Assembly: GCA_022835595.1 (NCBI GenBank)
Contig: BQUP01000006.1
Span: 1,508,293 to 1,572,292, forward strand
Source of the DNA: Cystobasidium ongulense
Lineage: Eukaryota > Basidiomycota > Cystobasidiomycetes > Cystobasidiales > Cystobasidiaceae
DNA length: 64,000 nt
Reading direction: 5' to 3'
The notes under the pieces are model-generated. The model saw only the letters and a list, made by a program, of their open reading frames with translations. It ran no database searches and had not been told where the DNA came from. Of this stretch, positions 9,281 through 20,885 are shown in pieces. Each line of letters begins with the position of its first letter. Within the stretch, counting starts at the first letter, position 1. Both the position numbers and the translations under genes were made by a program.

Positions 9281-11781
9281 ATGGAGGCACACAGTCTCGC
9301 AAACCGCCTCACACGGCCAGCAGGCTTTCTCGCTGCTCTCACACTCGCTTCCTGGCTTCTCTTCAGTGGTGCTCCCTCCGATCATCGCCTGCAGGAAGAA
9401 GCGCCCGAAATCATACAGCGACAAGGCTACAAGCCATACCTCCGTGCACGACAGGCGACCACGGCTCCTCCATCTAGCCGGGCGTCTGCACCTGCCTCGT
9501 CGGCTTCGGCAAGTGCGAGCGCTGCACCTGCGGGAAACACCGGCTCTTCCACCACCGGTGGCAATGGCTCGGTGATCACTCTCTCGTGAGCTTGCAGCCA
9601 TGCGGTACGGTTTGAGCAGAGACAGACTAACAGTGTTCTGGCATATACAGCGACGGCACAACATTCGTTTACAACAACAGCTTCGATGGTACCTTTGCAT
9701 CAGCTTCCGGCGACTTCAGCGCTCGTGCCCAAGCGCGCTCCCCTGCACTTGACGAGGAGTGGAATTGGAATGATGACAAGACCTTTGGTGTGAGTAATGC
9801 CTGAACGCTTGGACAGTGGATGAATAGCTAACCACTACTGCGCAGGTCAATCTTGGAGGCTGGCTGGTAACAGAGCCTTTCATTACTCCGAATATTTACA
9901 TGCCCTACCAAAATGCTACCCCGCGAGCTATCGACGAGTACACACTGTCACAAGCCCTTGGCGATGACCTTGCGGATTACATGATCGCCCACTATGAAAC
10001 TTTCATCACCGAGCGAGATTTTGCAGACATTGCAGCAGCTGGTATGAATTGGATTCGCCTGCCAGTGCCTTTCTGGATAGTCGAAACTGTCGAGACGGAG
10101 CCATATTTGGAAGGCGTCGCTTGGAACTATATGCTACAGGCATTCGGTAAGTCGGGCCTAACCAGCTTACGGCAAATTAGTGCTATTCGTGGTACTAATA
10201 TTGTCCACAGAATGGGCGCGTAAATACGGCCTTCGCGTGGAGCTTGATTTGCATACAGTGCCTGGCTCCCAAAATGGCCTTAATCACAGCGGTCGCCTAG
10301 GAAGTATCAATTTGTAGGTTCAATGAATGATTCCAAGGTGTGCAGGCTACTGACCCGTGCTTCCGGTTCAGCCTCAATGGTGTTATGGGCATTGTGAACG
10401 CACAACGGACGCTCAATGTTATCCGTATCCTGACCGAGACCATCAACCGACCTGAGTACCGCCATGTCATCCTTTTCAACATCGTTAATGAGGCATAGTA
10501 AGTCGCGTTGACTGGATGCCATTACGTGGCACGACTGACTGGCATGTATACAGCGTAAACACGATTGGCCCACAAGCCATTAGAGAGTTTTACCTCGAAG
10601 CTTACCAGATCATGCGCAACATAACGGGCTATGGCGCAGACAAGGGACCATTCATGATTATTCATGATGGTTTCGTCGGTCTCGATACTTGGGATGGCTT
10701 CCTCACCGGAGCAGATCGACTTGGCATCGAATCACATTACTACTTCGCATTTTCGCCATCAAATTTCGGTACCTCCATGCGACAAATGGTCACTCGCCCT
10801 TGTCAATGGTGGGCTGGCTCTTTCAACACCTCCACACTCAATTTCGGCATCACAATCGGTGGAGAATGGTCCCTTGCTATCAACGACTGTGGACTTTGGC
10901 TCAATTCTGTCACGGAAGGAGCATATTACGACGGAACACATTCCCAAAGTGATCAATACTACGGCAGTTGCGAACAATTCACGGATGTATCCCGATTCAG
11001 CGACGAGTACAAGCAACAGCTTCAAGATTTCACGCTCGCAAGCATGGATACCTTCCAGAATTTCATGTTCTGGAGTAAGTCTTGGAATGATACGTGTTGA
11101 TGAGTTGAGATGCTGACTACAATCCTTTCAGCCTGGAAGACTCAACGCAACGCAACTTCCGGATTGCCCTACAACCCTCTATGGTGCTACAGCTGTGGTC
11201 TAGAATACGGCTATGTCCCTGCAGACCCTGCTGCGGCTCGCGGCGCTTGCCCCAGGCTTGCCAATGAGTATGGAACAGGTGGCTATGGCAATGTCGTATC
11301 TCTCACAACTCCTCTTGCGGCGAGCATGACCGGAGGTACCGCAACGACCTCTATCATCGCAGCTTCTCAAATTTCACAATACGGTGCTTGGCCACCTCCG
11401 AGCTTGACCAACCTTCCAGGCTCGAACCTTCCAGTCTATACTACTACTGGTTCCGAACCTGCATACCCAACAACAGTAGTCAGTCCGCTCTCTGTTATCG
11501 CTACAGGCACACCTACCGCCAGCGATTGGTACACTGCCATAGCTGGCTGCAGCTATCTGAACCCATACTCTGGCCTTGGGGCTTCTGTTCCGAACTCTCG
11601 CTGTACGGGCAATGGAGCTGCAGCAGCTACAAGCAGCAACGCTGGAGGCAGCATTAGTAGCAGCCGTGCGACCGCAGGCGGCAGCATTAGTAGTAGCCGT
11701 GCAACCACAGGCGGGGGCAGCAATAGCAGTCGCGTCACCGCAGCTCCGTCCGCAACGGCTGTCCCGACCGGAACAGCATAG
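9281..11781 (+). CDS. Glycoside hydrolase family 5 exo-beta-1,3-glucanase, secreted or membrane-anchored
   Basis: The enzyme is predicted to trim beta-1,3-glucan (or related glucosides) in the cell wall. The seven exons are 9281-9585, 9651-9789, 9846-10146, 10211-10313, 10372-10497, 10554-11074 and 11132-11781, giving 714 residues. Residues 12-32 form one hydrophobic segment ([19 protein letters not shown]), either a signal peptide or a type II anchor. A Ser/Ala/Thr-rich linker follows. The catalytic domain starts near [15 protein letters not shown]. The acid/base Glu is in FNIVNEAY, and the nucleophile is likely the Glu of [19 protein letters not shown] is another GH5_9 signature. The last ~70 residues are low-complexity, with near-repeats [10 protein letters not shown], and there is no clear GPI signal. 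Confidence 0.93.
11640..11745 (+). repeat. Short in-frame tandem repeat in glucanase tail
   Basis: Three imperfect copies of a 30-36-nt unit encode [10 protein letters not shown]-like peptides near the C-terminus. This is a typical O-glycosylated, Ser/Thr-rich stalk. Confidence 0.7.
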
Positions 11782-12028
11782 GAAAAGTATATAGTAAAGG
11801 ACAATGGGTATGTGCAGCTATGAGTTACATGGTGACTCGTCAGGACGCAACATCGATCAACAACAGCATAATTTCAATTTGTATAAAGTAATAGGTCTAT
11901 CCTCTTAAGCCAAGCTCCACACTCATTATCTCACAATCCGGACCAGCCTAGAATATTTTAATTAAGGTCAGTGCAAACGTTGCGTTTTCTTGACTCTCGA
12001 GCACCGTTGGAACGGCACCAACATTGCC

Positions 12029-13018
12029 CTATGTCTGCTGCACCCATGCGGAATATCCTGCCTTTTGCTTATTAAATCCGTTTTGCCTTTTGATCTCTAG
12101 TATCTTTCCATCACCCGTAATCGTAGCTGCAGCATGAGCCACAGGCTGGTTTACCACCGCTTTCATTCCGCTGTGCAGTGGCGGTAAGGGTGCGAAGGAG
12201 GACAACGCAGGTGCTTGCGAGACACTGGCACCATCAGGAGCCGAATACAGGGGGATTTGTGCAATGTGCGTTTCTGTCGTAATGCACTGTAGCTCAGCCA
12301 CAAGCCTGACAGGCTGGAACAATGTGCAACTGACCTTTGCAGTATACAATGCTTCCGCGGGCTTTGCGCTTCTTTAGCATAATCTCTCGAGAGTGCCGGA
12401 AGTCTGGCACTTCATGTCGGTCTGAATGATGCTTTGGCGGATTGGCAGATTTGGCAGGAACAATGGCATTGTGACAGCAGCCGAACCATCGCAGTATGCG
12501 CCGGACCTGGCCCGCAAGGGATGTAGATTCGGACGTTGTCAAGACCGCATGATGTCGATATTCACGTGCGTCTTCCGAGTCAATGAGCGCTTCTATTGTC
12601 GGAAAAGCTCTGTCCCCTGTTACGGCTAATTGGTTGGAAAGATGGCACGTTAGATAGGCTTTCCTCATCGATACTAAAAAGCCATACCCTCACGAACACC
12701 GTTTGGAAGCGCAATGATTGGTTGACTTTGCGAAAACACGTTGCGGTAGGCACCTGCATTACTACCCCACCCAAACTCCTGTTCTGCTTGCTCAGCACTA
12801 GTGCCTTGTTCTCGCGCTTGTCGGACCCGCTGATAATAATCTGTAGCTCGTTCTCCTGCCAGAACGAGGTAAGCTCGATTAATAAGGTGCTTGTCCCGTC
12901 TAGGGAGGGACGCTATGATGTGCCTATTCATACCTTTCAAGAACGCTGGTAGCACTTGGTTCGGTAGTCGTTGAAGACCCGGTGAGGCTGGAGGGGTGTC
13001 GTCGTCAGAGTCCCACAT
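12029..13018 (-). CDS. Hypothetical protein
   Basis: Not recognised. A three-exon model (13018-12694, 12625-12348, 12286-12029) sums to 287 codons, giving 286 residues. The first intron has a GTGAGG donor and TCTAACG branch. The second uses a less usual GTATAC donor, so the exon 2-3 join is uncertain. The protein starts MWDSDDDTPPASPGLQRL and holds a helical stretch (INRAYLVLAGERATDYYQRV) that distantly recalls helix III of J domains, but no HPD motif is seen. The middle is basic (EIMLKKRKARG) and the C-terminus is polar. Intracellular location is likely, since no signal or membrane segment is visible. Divergent from the NAS6-like gene. Confidence 0.5.
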
Positions 13019-13516
13019 AGTGAGGAGGGTCAAGAACGAAGTGACAAGTGAGTAGTCGAAGAATATCAGACAGACTGTCAATATTCAGACGTATAGCCTA
13101 AGATGAGTAGCTCTTAGGAGCAGCCGGTCGATTGCCTGTCTGTGACCATTCAAAGGGTGGAATGGGGGACCTTTGTCACCGCATGTGCAAGCAAAACCAA
13201 ACTCTTCCTTGGTCTTGTTTGCATGAATGTGTCGAGTTTGGCGGCTGATACGCAGGTGGTAGCCTTTTTATGCAGTATTTGCCGCGAGATTGCACCTTCA
13301 GCGGCCGGCCTGGCATGCTGTCGGTCCCTTCGCTGGCAGACGCCGAGCAGCCACACCTCTCTTTGACGTTGCTCGGAAGCAACAGTGAGCGAGCGGTTGT
13401 CGTAAGGAAGCCCACGTGCACTTCCTTGCCCACCCTTGCCCAACACGAATGATCGAGATATGGTTGGAGGCGTCGTAATGCTTTGTGAGCGTGGTGCTTT
13501 GCATTGCAACGACAGA
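13019..13516. promoter_or_regulatory. Divergent promoter between hypothetical gene and NAS6 homologue
   Basis: A 498-nt shared upstream region. Long antisense open frames here (for example 13150-13557 and 13176-13658, minus) lack splice sites and overlap the start of the NAS6-like gene, so they were discarded. Confidence 0.5.
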
Positions 13517-14670
13517 ATGCCTGCCGACGATATCCACCGAGCTGCGCGAGAAGGCAAGACAGCTTACGCACAGTCCGAGTCTCGTCAAAGGCTAACTGAT
13601 GCACTTCCAGGACAATCGCATTTGGTGGCACAAGCTTTAGAAGTCGACCAAGGTGCATCGGTCAACGAGAAAGACTCAGTACGGTGTGATTGAAAGCCAA
13701 TACTCTGAGCCATAGATCTGACTTGCGAGTCTGCTCAATCAGGACGGCCGGACGCCTCTAGCAAATGCAGCCACATCCGGGTCCGCTGAAACAGTCCAAG
13801 CTCTCTTGAAATACAAGCCAGACCTGGAAATACGCGACGCTCTCGGTTGGACACCTTTGATAATAGCGGCAAGCTCTGGATCGCTGGATGTCGTCAAGGA
13901 ATTAATTGGTGCAGGAGCAGATGTAACCGCTGCCAACGACCGTGATCAGACAGCATTGCATTACGCAGCTAGGCAAGTTCGGCTTATATCGTATTGTGTG
14001 TGAGGCACGGACTTGGGCTAAGATAGGTCCCCTCCACGACACTGTAGCAAAGGATATACCGATATCGGCAAATTACTTATCGAAAAGGGGGCAGATATCA
14101 ATGCGAGAGACAAGGCGAATCAACTACCAATGTGAGCAATTGGTGCACATGTCTGCTAGCTCCCGAACATTTGATTGACTTATATCCAACTATTGCAAGA
14201 CACCGCGCTGCAACAACAGGCGCGACACCTTTCATCCAGCTGATACTTGCGTCCGAATCCACGGGTAGCTTCAAGAAACCTCGACTGAACTTACAGGATA
14301 GGGCTGGAAATACTCCATTGCATTTAGGTAGGTCTGGTTCCCAATCTATCGGTGCAGATACTAAAAAATCCGTCCCAACAGCTATCGAGAGTGGCCATGC
14401 CGAAGCTGCAGTCGCCTTGTAAGCTTCAGCATGTATTCTCACCTGACTTTTTAATCATTTGAGGTTTCCTTTTCTTCAGAATCGAGGCAGGAGCAGACAG
14501 ACAAAGGACGAATACTGATGGGTACGTATATCGATGACAACTTGGTGCATGCATGTCTCTTACTTGTTGCTTTTACCAGCGAGCGACCAGAAGACTCTGC
14601 GGGTGTCGGAGGGCAGGAAGGCCGCCGCCTGCTAGACTACATCAAAGAACGGTGCGGCAAGCTTGAATGA
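13517..14670 (+). CDS. NAS6: Ankyrin-repeat proteasome assembly chaperone (gankyrin/PSMD10 type)
   Basis: The protein binds the Rpt3 ATPase during assembly of the 19S proteasome cap. The eight exons are 13517-13553, 13611-13678, 13743-13972, 14048-14131, 14200-14327, 14382-14418, 14480-14521 and 14580-14670, giving 238 residues, close to the usual length. Ankyrin repeats are clear: DGRTPLANAATSGSAETV, LGWTPLIIAASSGSLDVV, DQTALHYAASKGYTDI and GNTPLHLAIESGHAEAA. Two of the introns start with GC, not GT (13554, GCAAGA; 13973, GCAAGT), each ending in a normal AG. Both are needed to keep the repeats in frame. Ortholog choice among ankyrin proteins rests on length and repeat layout. Confidence 0.88.
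13554..13610 (+). other. GC-AG intron 1 of the NAS6 homologue
   Basis: Starts GCAAGA after AAG, has CTAACTGAT as branch and ends TTCCAG. It joins AAREG to QSHLVAQ in frame; no nearby GT gives the same result. Confidence 0.75.
13973..14047 (+). other. GC-AG intron 3 of the NAS6 homologue
   Basis: Starts GCAAGT, the favoured GC donor, and ends CTGTAG. It joins HYAA to SKGYTDIG across an ankyrin repeat. Confidence 0.75.
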
Positions 14671-15699
14671 TCGGCACGACCTTCACTTCTCGGTGTATCG
14701 TTATCAGACTTCGTGAATATACCGCCTTTGCTAGACCTCTTGCTATGTTGTGACGGTGCTCTGCTGTGTTAATGCCCAATTCGGCTTGCTGACTAAGCTT
14801 TCTAACTGATTTTTTTCAGCTGATTGCGTTGAAAGCGTTGCTCTGCCTTTAGAACACCAAGCTTTGTAACAATACCAAGCTGACGATGCCATCGCATGAA
14901 GAACTTGCCTGAATTGACTGATGCTTATAGTAAATGATCCCCATCTTGACGGAAATAAGTTGTGCGGGTGTCACTCTGCTCCTAAACGGTGTTAAGTAGC
15001 AAGAGCATGAGTACACAGTGCATAAATACTGGTCTGTCCTTCTTCTGGGTAGTAGTAACAAGATACTGTGACGGAGTTATGATGCTATCGTACGCACACT
15101 TCAAGCCGAATCAACGGATTTCCAGTCACGTGACCTTCGCCACATCAACATCTACTTCTCTAACGCGGGGTAAAGAAGGCGAGGCAGAGCTGACAAGCGC
15201 AAAACGAGCAAAGAGTACCGAAAGATGAGCCTGATGGCTTTCCGGCAAGCTTCCGCTGTCTGCCTCTCTTTTCTTTCTCCCCAGTCTGGTTTTAAACGGG
15301 ACTGCTTCACTGCAAGCTCTCGTGACAAGGACAGGCACCCCTGAACACTACATACACCCCTACTCTCGTCTATCAATCATCCAAGCGCCTGCATTTACTG
15401 CATAACGCCATACAGAAGAAAGCTAACCAGAAGACAATCGCCGACAAGCCTCCTCGGATCCGAGAGCGCAAGTCGTGTAGAGACCTTCGCAAACATCACG
15501 AGGTACTGGATACCAAGTTCAAGGGTGCTTTATACAAGCCAACTCCCAGTGCATAGATTCTCAAGACTTTTGCAGTAGCTCTTTCGCTGCAGGCATCAGG
15601 TGGGCAGACAGAAAGGATCGGACCACGAGCCATATCTGAATTACTGCAACAAAGCTAACATTTGTTGTCCTATTTTTCTTGTATCTTGTTATTAAAGTC
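14671..15699. other. Intergenic and 5' region of mucin-like gene
   Basis: About 1 kb with no supported gene. Short frames on both strands are not conserved-looking. The second half is presumably the promoter and leader of the membrane-protein gene. Confidence 0.5.
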
Positions 15700-17898
15700 A
15701 TGCACTGGCTAAATCAACGCCTTCCTTGCGCCGCAGCATTGCTGTCGGTGGCACTCATACCCCCTCATGTCTACGTTCAAGCTGCGCCAGCTCCCCAAGC
15801 GCAAGGCGAACCTACAGATGGCGCACTCTCAATTCCTATTGACACTGTTCCAGGCAATCCCAGCGCTGCTCATCCGGGCGCCCCTACCGTGGTCGCAGGT
15901 AGACAAGAAACCTTGAATGGCGTAGGCGTTCCCTCAGAGAATACCGCCGTGACATACAACGACGGTCTGTATACCCCGTGGACTCCTACAACCGAAGATG
16001 CTGTGCCTACTGCAGATGCAACACAAGTCGAGACAGCTATTGCTAGTGACAACTCAGTATATCTCCAACCGAGCGTTACCAGCGATCCTGTTATAGGCCA
16101 GACATCCCTTCCGGTAGTCACGACTTCCGATGCTAGCATCGAATCCGCCGCAGTGGAAACATCTTCAGCTATTCCCACTACCCCGCCCACTCCTACTACA
16201 CCGTCTTCGTCCTCTACTTCGACATCAATAACTACATCTACACCTTCCTCTTCCTCCTCTCAAACGTCATCTTCAAGCTCGGCTTCTAGTGGAAGCGGAA
16301 CCCTTGATGCCGCTCGCGAAACATCAACCACCTCAGCTTCCTCTTCCAACACCACCAAGATGGGCGTTATCCTGCCCGTAGTCCTTTCTCTAGCCGCTCT
16401 AGCTCTCATTCTTGGAGGCATTGCATTCCTGGTATGGCGCCGCCGAGTTGCCAAACGTCGTGGCCTTGCCGCAAGGCGATATGATGACGCTTTCGCAGAG
16501 AAAGGAGGTGACTATGACGACGGAGATGATTTCAATGAAAGTGCGAAGATGAGCAATAAACCACCCGATACTTGGCAAACTTTCAACCGCTACAGCGCAG
16601 GGCCTTATGATGGTATTGAAAGCGGAATGGCAGGAGCCGGTGTCCGGTCCCTCCAAACACCTCAGCCCAGTGACGACGACCCTAATACTTTCCGCCCACG
16701 GGAGAGTCGAAGACCGTTGCCGATGACACCACAACAAGTTTCAGCCGAATATGCCTCGATGCCAACCCTGGACTCAACTGCTCAAGATTTAGACGCTATG
16801 ATAGCACAGTCTAGAACGGGCTACGCTCCTTATGTTGACCGACCGCAACGAAATAAGAGCGTGATGTCCAACATTACAGGCAGCATTTATTCGTCTCTCT
16901 CGCTCCGAAGCAAACGCTCGAGAACTGGTAAATACAGTATCCCGGATAACGAAGGTGGACAATGGGACGAACATGGTGCATGGCAACCGATTAGAGACAA
17001 CCAATCACGTCAACAATCAGCAGCGCCTCTGTACAGACCTAAGCAAGAAGAAGATTACCCAGCTGGCAGTGCCCAAGATAGACCTTTACTTTCTGCGGTC
17101 GACGAAACGCCGCGCAAGAAGGGTTACAGTACCTATTCTCCTCCTGAGTCACCCACTCGAGATGCCCCAGGACGAGGAAACGCCTACGGAGTGACCAGAA
17201 TAGCTCCGCCAGCTCACGGTCGTGCGCTTCATGACAATCCGATGCCGTCTTATAGCCCATATTCTCCGAAGAGGACACGGTCATCCGCAACCGCTCGAAG
17301 CGAAATCGCGCCCGACACTCCTTCAGTATATTCAGTTACTTCCTGTGAGCCAATGAGCACGGCTTCTCCACAATCAATATACCCCGACACTCTACAACCG
17401 GGGAGATCGCCAGCTTTAGGAAGAGGTGGAATAACTCCTCCGCTACCATTGCAACAACAGACCGGCAAAAGTGCTCTGTACCGCCAGAAGAGCGGGACTA
17501 CGTACTCGCTTGGCGGCGTAGCGGGCCTGTTGTATAACGACCAAGAGCAGTCCTCGCCGCCAATGCCCAACTCGTATACGGCAGTCCCGCCGCGAAAACC
17601 AAGGAAACAGTCGATTCTGTCCAAGTACAAGCCGCGTACCGCCGCTTCGCCGCTGTCCGACGAAGCGACAGCCGGTGAAACTGACGCACCCAATCCTCAT
17701 AGAGCCGTCAGTGCGGTTGTGCGTGCTTCTCGTGCTCGAGGAAGCAGCGTCGACAGTCATTATTCGTCAGAATCGCACGCCTCACCGCAGTGGAACGACA
17801 ATAGCCGGTATAACAAGCTTGGACAAAGCCAAGCGAGTAATGACTCGATAAATGACTTGTTGAGTAATGTTCTTGGTCCTAGCCGTTCGCCTGCATAA
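15700..17898 (+). CDS. Mucin-like single-pass plasma-membrane protein
   Basis: A single-exon gene of 732 residues. ATG at 15700 was chosen; the earlier TTG at 15679 is not a usual start. Residues 1-32 form a signal peptide (PCAAALLSVALIPP, then Ala-Pro rich). The outside part, to about residue 218, is rich in Ser, Thr and Pro with long Ser runs, as in O-glycosylated stalks. A transmembrane helix (MGVILPVVLSLAALALILGG) is followed by a basic stop-transfer segment, VWRRRVAKRRG. The 480-residue cytoplasmic tail is polar and disordered, with many possible phosphosites. The layout resembles fungal stress-sensor or Skg6/Axl2-like membrane proteins, but no specific extracellular domain (WSC, cadherin) was found, so function is open. 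Confidence 0.85.
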   Translation: MHWLNQRLPCAAALLSVALIPPHVYVQAAPAPQAQGEPTDGALSIPIDTVPGNPSAAHPGAPTVVAGRQETLNGVGVPSENTAVTYNDGLYTPWTPTTEDAVPTADATQVETAIASDNSVYLQPSVTSDPVIGQTSLPVVTTSDASIESAAVETSSAIPTTPPTPTTPSSSSTSTSITTSTPSSSSSQTSSSSSASSGSGTLDAARETSTTSASSSNTTKMGVILPVVLSLAALALILGGIAFLVWRRRVAKRRGLAARRYDDAFAEKGGDYDDGDDFNESAKMSNKPPDTWQTFNRYSAGPYDGIESGMAGAGVRSLQTPQPSDDDPNTFRPRESRRPLPMTPQQVSAEYASMPTLDSTAQDLDAMIAQSRTGYAPYVDRPQRNKSVMSNITGSIYSSLSLRSKRSRTGKYSIPDNEGGQWDEHGAWQPIRDNQSRQQSAAPLYRPKQEEDYPAGSAQDRPLLSAVDETPRKKGYSTYSPPESPTRDAPGRGNAYGVTRIAPPAHGRALHDNPMPSYSPYSPKRTRSSATARSEIAPDTPSVYSVTSCEPMSTASPQSIYPDTLQPGRSPALGRGGITPPLPLQQQTGKSALYRQKSGTTYSLGGVAGLLYNDQEQSSPPMPNSYTAVPPRKPRKQSILSKYKPRTAASPLSDEATAGETDAPNPHRAVSAVVRASRARGSSVDSHYSSESHASPQWNDNSRYNKLGQSQASNDSINDLLSNVLGPSRSPA

Positions 17899-18133
17899 GG
17901 TCAGCAATTAGCGTTTCCACCCCTGTAACCTAGATCAGTTCGCTTTCGCTGTAGATTGTCGATAGACCATCGAATTTTATGTCCTTGCTGCATCTTTACC
18001 ATTATTATGTGCAACAAACGCCCTCTGGGCATTTTATTAATCGCGCATCAGCGAAGGATTTTGAAGATTTGGCTCATATTGCAAGATGCTCTATACAAAA
18101 ACTATAGTAGAAAGTGACGCCTGATGTCTCTGC
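17899..18133. terminator. Convergent 3' region
   Basis: A 235-nt gap between the converging 3' ends of the mucin-like gene and SPE3-LYS9. It is AT-rich and suits two polyadenylation sites. No other signal is seen. Confidence 0.4.
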
Positions 18134-20709
18134 TTATAGATCTTTCTCGACAACGTAGATGTTCTCCTTCTCAACCTCTTCAAGGAGGATGTCAACTAGC
18201 TCCCGGTCATAAGGTGCCAAAACACCTGGAGTGTTGATCTTGCCATCGAGGATGAGCTGTGTAGCGATTCCTCCAGGTACACCGACAAGTCTGGCCATAG
18301 CCGAAGGACCTTGGCCAGTGTGGAAAGGAGCACCGTATTCAAGTAACGTAGCGGTGCGTGTGGTCTTGCTGCCATCCTTGTTCTCAATTTCAAACTTGTG
18401 TTGAAGCATGACCATGTCCTTCTGGCCCTTCTCGTATTGCATCTTCTTCTCCAAAGTTGCGCAAAGGGTGTCGAGTAGGTTGCCTCGAGCTGTGACTGGC
18501 TCTTGGGAGAACAGACCGATCCAGCGTAAGCCTTGGACGATTCGCTGCTGCTCGTTGGCATCGGGGAACTCTGCAAGGGAAGTGATCTTCTCGACCAAAG
18601 CGTCTTCACTGGTAGAAGAGGCACCGACGGCCTGCTTGGTGACCTCCGCCTATACACGCCAACAAAATATTTCAGCAGCTTCGCGGGCGCTGGTATAGAA
18701 AGCTTAGACTCACCCAAGAGATCTTCGAGCCAGACTTTAGATAATCACGAGGAGTCTCATCTAGGAAACCGATCTTGACCAGGGTCTTGATGAACTCGGG
18801 GAAGCCTTGATAGCGGAGGGTACCACGAACGACAGTCTGTGCTTCTGGAATATTGTACTTCTCCCTGAAGGCAGTGGAGTCACGATTGGGGTATGCAACG
18901 AATGCAAACGCAGGGTTGATGTAGTAAGGCTTGGCCTGGGCCATCAACTCTTTGCCCTCGACCTCAACGAGCTTGCCGTCCTTGTAGAACTTGGCTGCAT
19001 TGAGAAGTGCTAGAAGCACACCTCGCGAAGACCAACTGAAAGGATTTTGATTGCTTAGATCCTAATGCAGGAGCATTATTAAATTGTCATTTGGCTCACC
19101 TGAAAGCGTATCCTAGAGGGTTGTCTGCAGCGCTGGGTGCTGGGAGACCACCGCAGTATGATAAGAAGCTGATGATCTGTATTGTAAGCGTGCTCAGTGA
19201 TACTAGCCAAGGGACGGGGTGCCCATGTAGAAACCACGTACCTTTCCACCAGCCTTGTGAACCTCGTCGAATGTCTTGACGGCATATAGATGATCCAAAC
19301 CAGGGTCAAGACCAATCTCGTTCATTACGACGATGCCAGCCTTCTTGACATCCTCCTCGAGAGCCTTCATGGCATCAGACACATATGAGGTAGTGACGAC
19401 GTGCTTCTTGAACTTGATAGCGGACTTGATGACATTGACGTGGAAGGTATAAGGAATGAGAGAGATGACGAGATCGTGCTGGCTGACGAGGGCGTCGAGA
19501 GACTCGGGGCTGCCAACGTCTACCTGAGCGACAGAAACCTCGCGAGGCATCAAAGCGGCGAGCGCCTCGGCCTTTTCAATATGTGCGGAAGCTGTCGCTA
19601 GAGGTATCAGAACGACGTCCGTTACCACCCGAAGTACATTATCGACCGCGCCATACATCGTTTACAAAAGAAGACGAAGGTGCACACGTTCCGCAATGGC
19701 TCCGGGCAAAAGAAATAAAGGATCAAAATCACTCACCAATGGTCAAGCTGTTCTCGGATCTACGAAGAACGTATTCAGCGCATGGCTGAGCGACGAATCC
19801 AGATCCAAGCAAGAGAATCTTCTTTGGCTGAGCGGAGCCGTTTGCCTTGACGGCAGCATCAGCGCTGGCGATGCCCTTGGCGGCAAAGGTTGGCAGGACG
19901 AACGAAGCTTCGTGGACTGCTTCGTTGTAATATCTGCATCCGTCTACCTTGCGGAGGGCCTTCTTGAGGTTGTGGCTGCCATCCTTGCTGCAGACGACGA
20001 ATCCAATGGTGCCGGAAGGGTATGTAGGGATGGAAGTGTATGCATACTCGGAAGCAGGGAAGAGAGTACGTGTGGAAGCTAGGAGTTCCTTGATAAGAGG
20101 TAGGTGCAACCAGATGCACTCTCCCTGCGTTGAAATGTGGCCATCCTCTTTGAGAGCGTCCTTGAGGAGTTGGAAGTATGGCTTCTGGAACAGAGCCTCT
20201 GCAGGACCGACTGGATCGGAAGAGTCTGTGATGATGACATCGAATTGATTCTTTCTGTCCTCGAGGAACTTGAATCCATCGCCAATGTGGACGGTGACTC
20301 GAGGGTCGTTGAATCCGGCGGCCATGTGTGGCAGGAACTGCTTCGATACACGGGGTACAGCTTCGTCGATGTCGACCAGAGTTGCAGACTTGACAGAAGG
20401 GTGCTTGAGGACCTCTCGGAGCACACCACCGTCGCCGCCACCTACGACGAGGACATTTACAGGATTTGGGTGGGATGCCATGGGGAGATGAGTGATCATC
20501 TCTTGGTAGCTGAACTCGTCGTTCTCTACGCATTGGATGGCATTGTCGAGGACGAGGACGTTGCCGTGGTGGGTGCTCTCAAAGACGAGAACGTCCTGGT
20601 ACTTGCTCTTTTCCTCGTGGAGGACCTTCTTGACCTCGAGGGCCATAGCCTGGCCCGGCCACTGGCTGTTCTTCTCCATGTACCATCCATTCTCGATGTT
20701 GTTCGTCAT
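18134..20709 (-). CDS. SPE3-LYS9: Spermidine synthase-saccharopine dehydrogenase fusion protein
   Basis: One protein carries two enzymes. Residues 1-~295 are spermidine synthase (putrescine aminopropyltransferase), with [19 protein letters not shown] as the nucleotide-binding motif and the catalytic-region [11 protein letters not shown]. After an Ala/Lys-rich linker, [17 protein letters not shown] starts the saccharopine dehydrogenase (glutamate-forming) part, a lysine biosynthesis step. [34 protein letters not shown] and [16 protein letters not shown] are further signatures of that family. The five exons are 20709-19737, 19597-19242, 19176-19100, 19035-18714 and 18649-18134, giving 747 residues. 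The fusion is known from Basidiomycota and is the best taxonomic marker in the window. A Gcn4-type site lies upstream. Confidence 0.97.
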
Positions 20710-20885
20710 GGTTGCTGGTGGGATGTGTGCTGATGTGATGATTGCACGAGTTGCTCGTCGACCAAGAGGTGACTCCCAAAATTTCAGAGGATTATACGGC
20801 GGCTTTGAACTGGCGAAGCGTGCGGAGCGGCAGCAGCGACGCAGCAGCAGGGTGAAGAGCGAGCAGCAGGAGGATGCGAGCTGAC

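Noticed and set aside
19859-20533. 224-codon minus frame in the SPE3 region
   Set aside because: Out-of-frame shadow of spermidine synthase with Arg/His/Pro-rich nonsense composition.
20137-20733. 198-codon plus frame
   Set aside because: Antisense shadow of the SPE3-LYS9 first exon.
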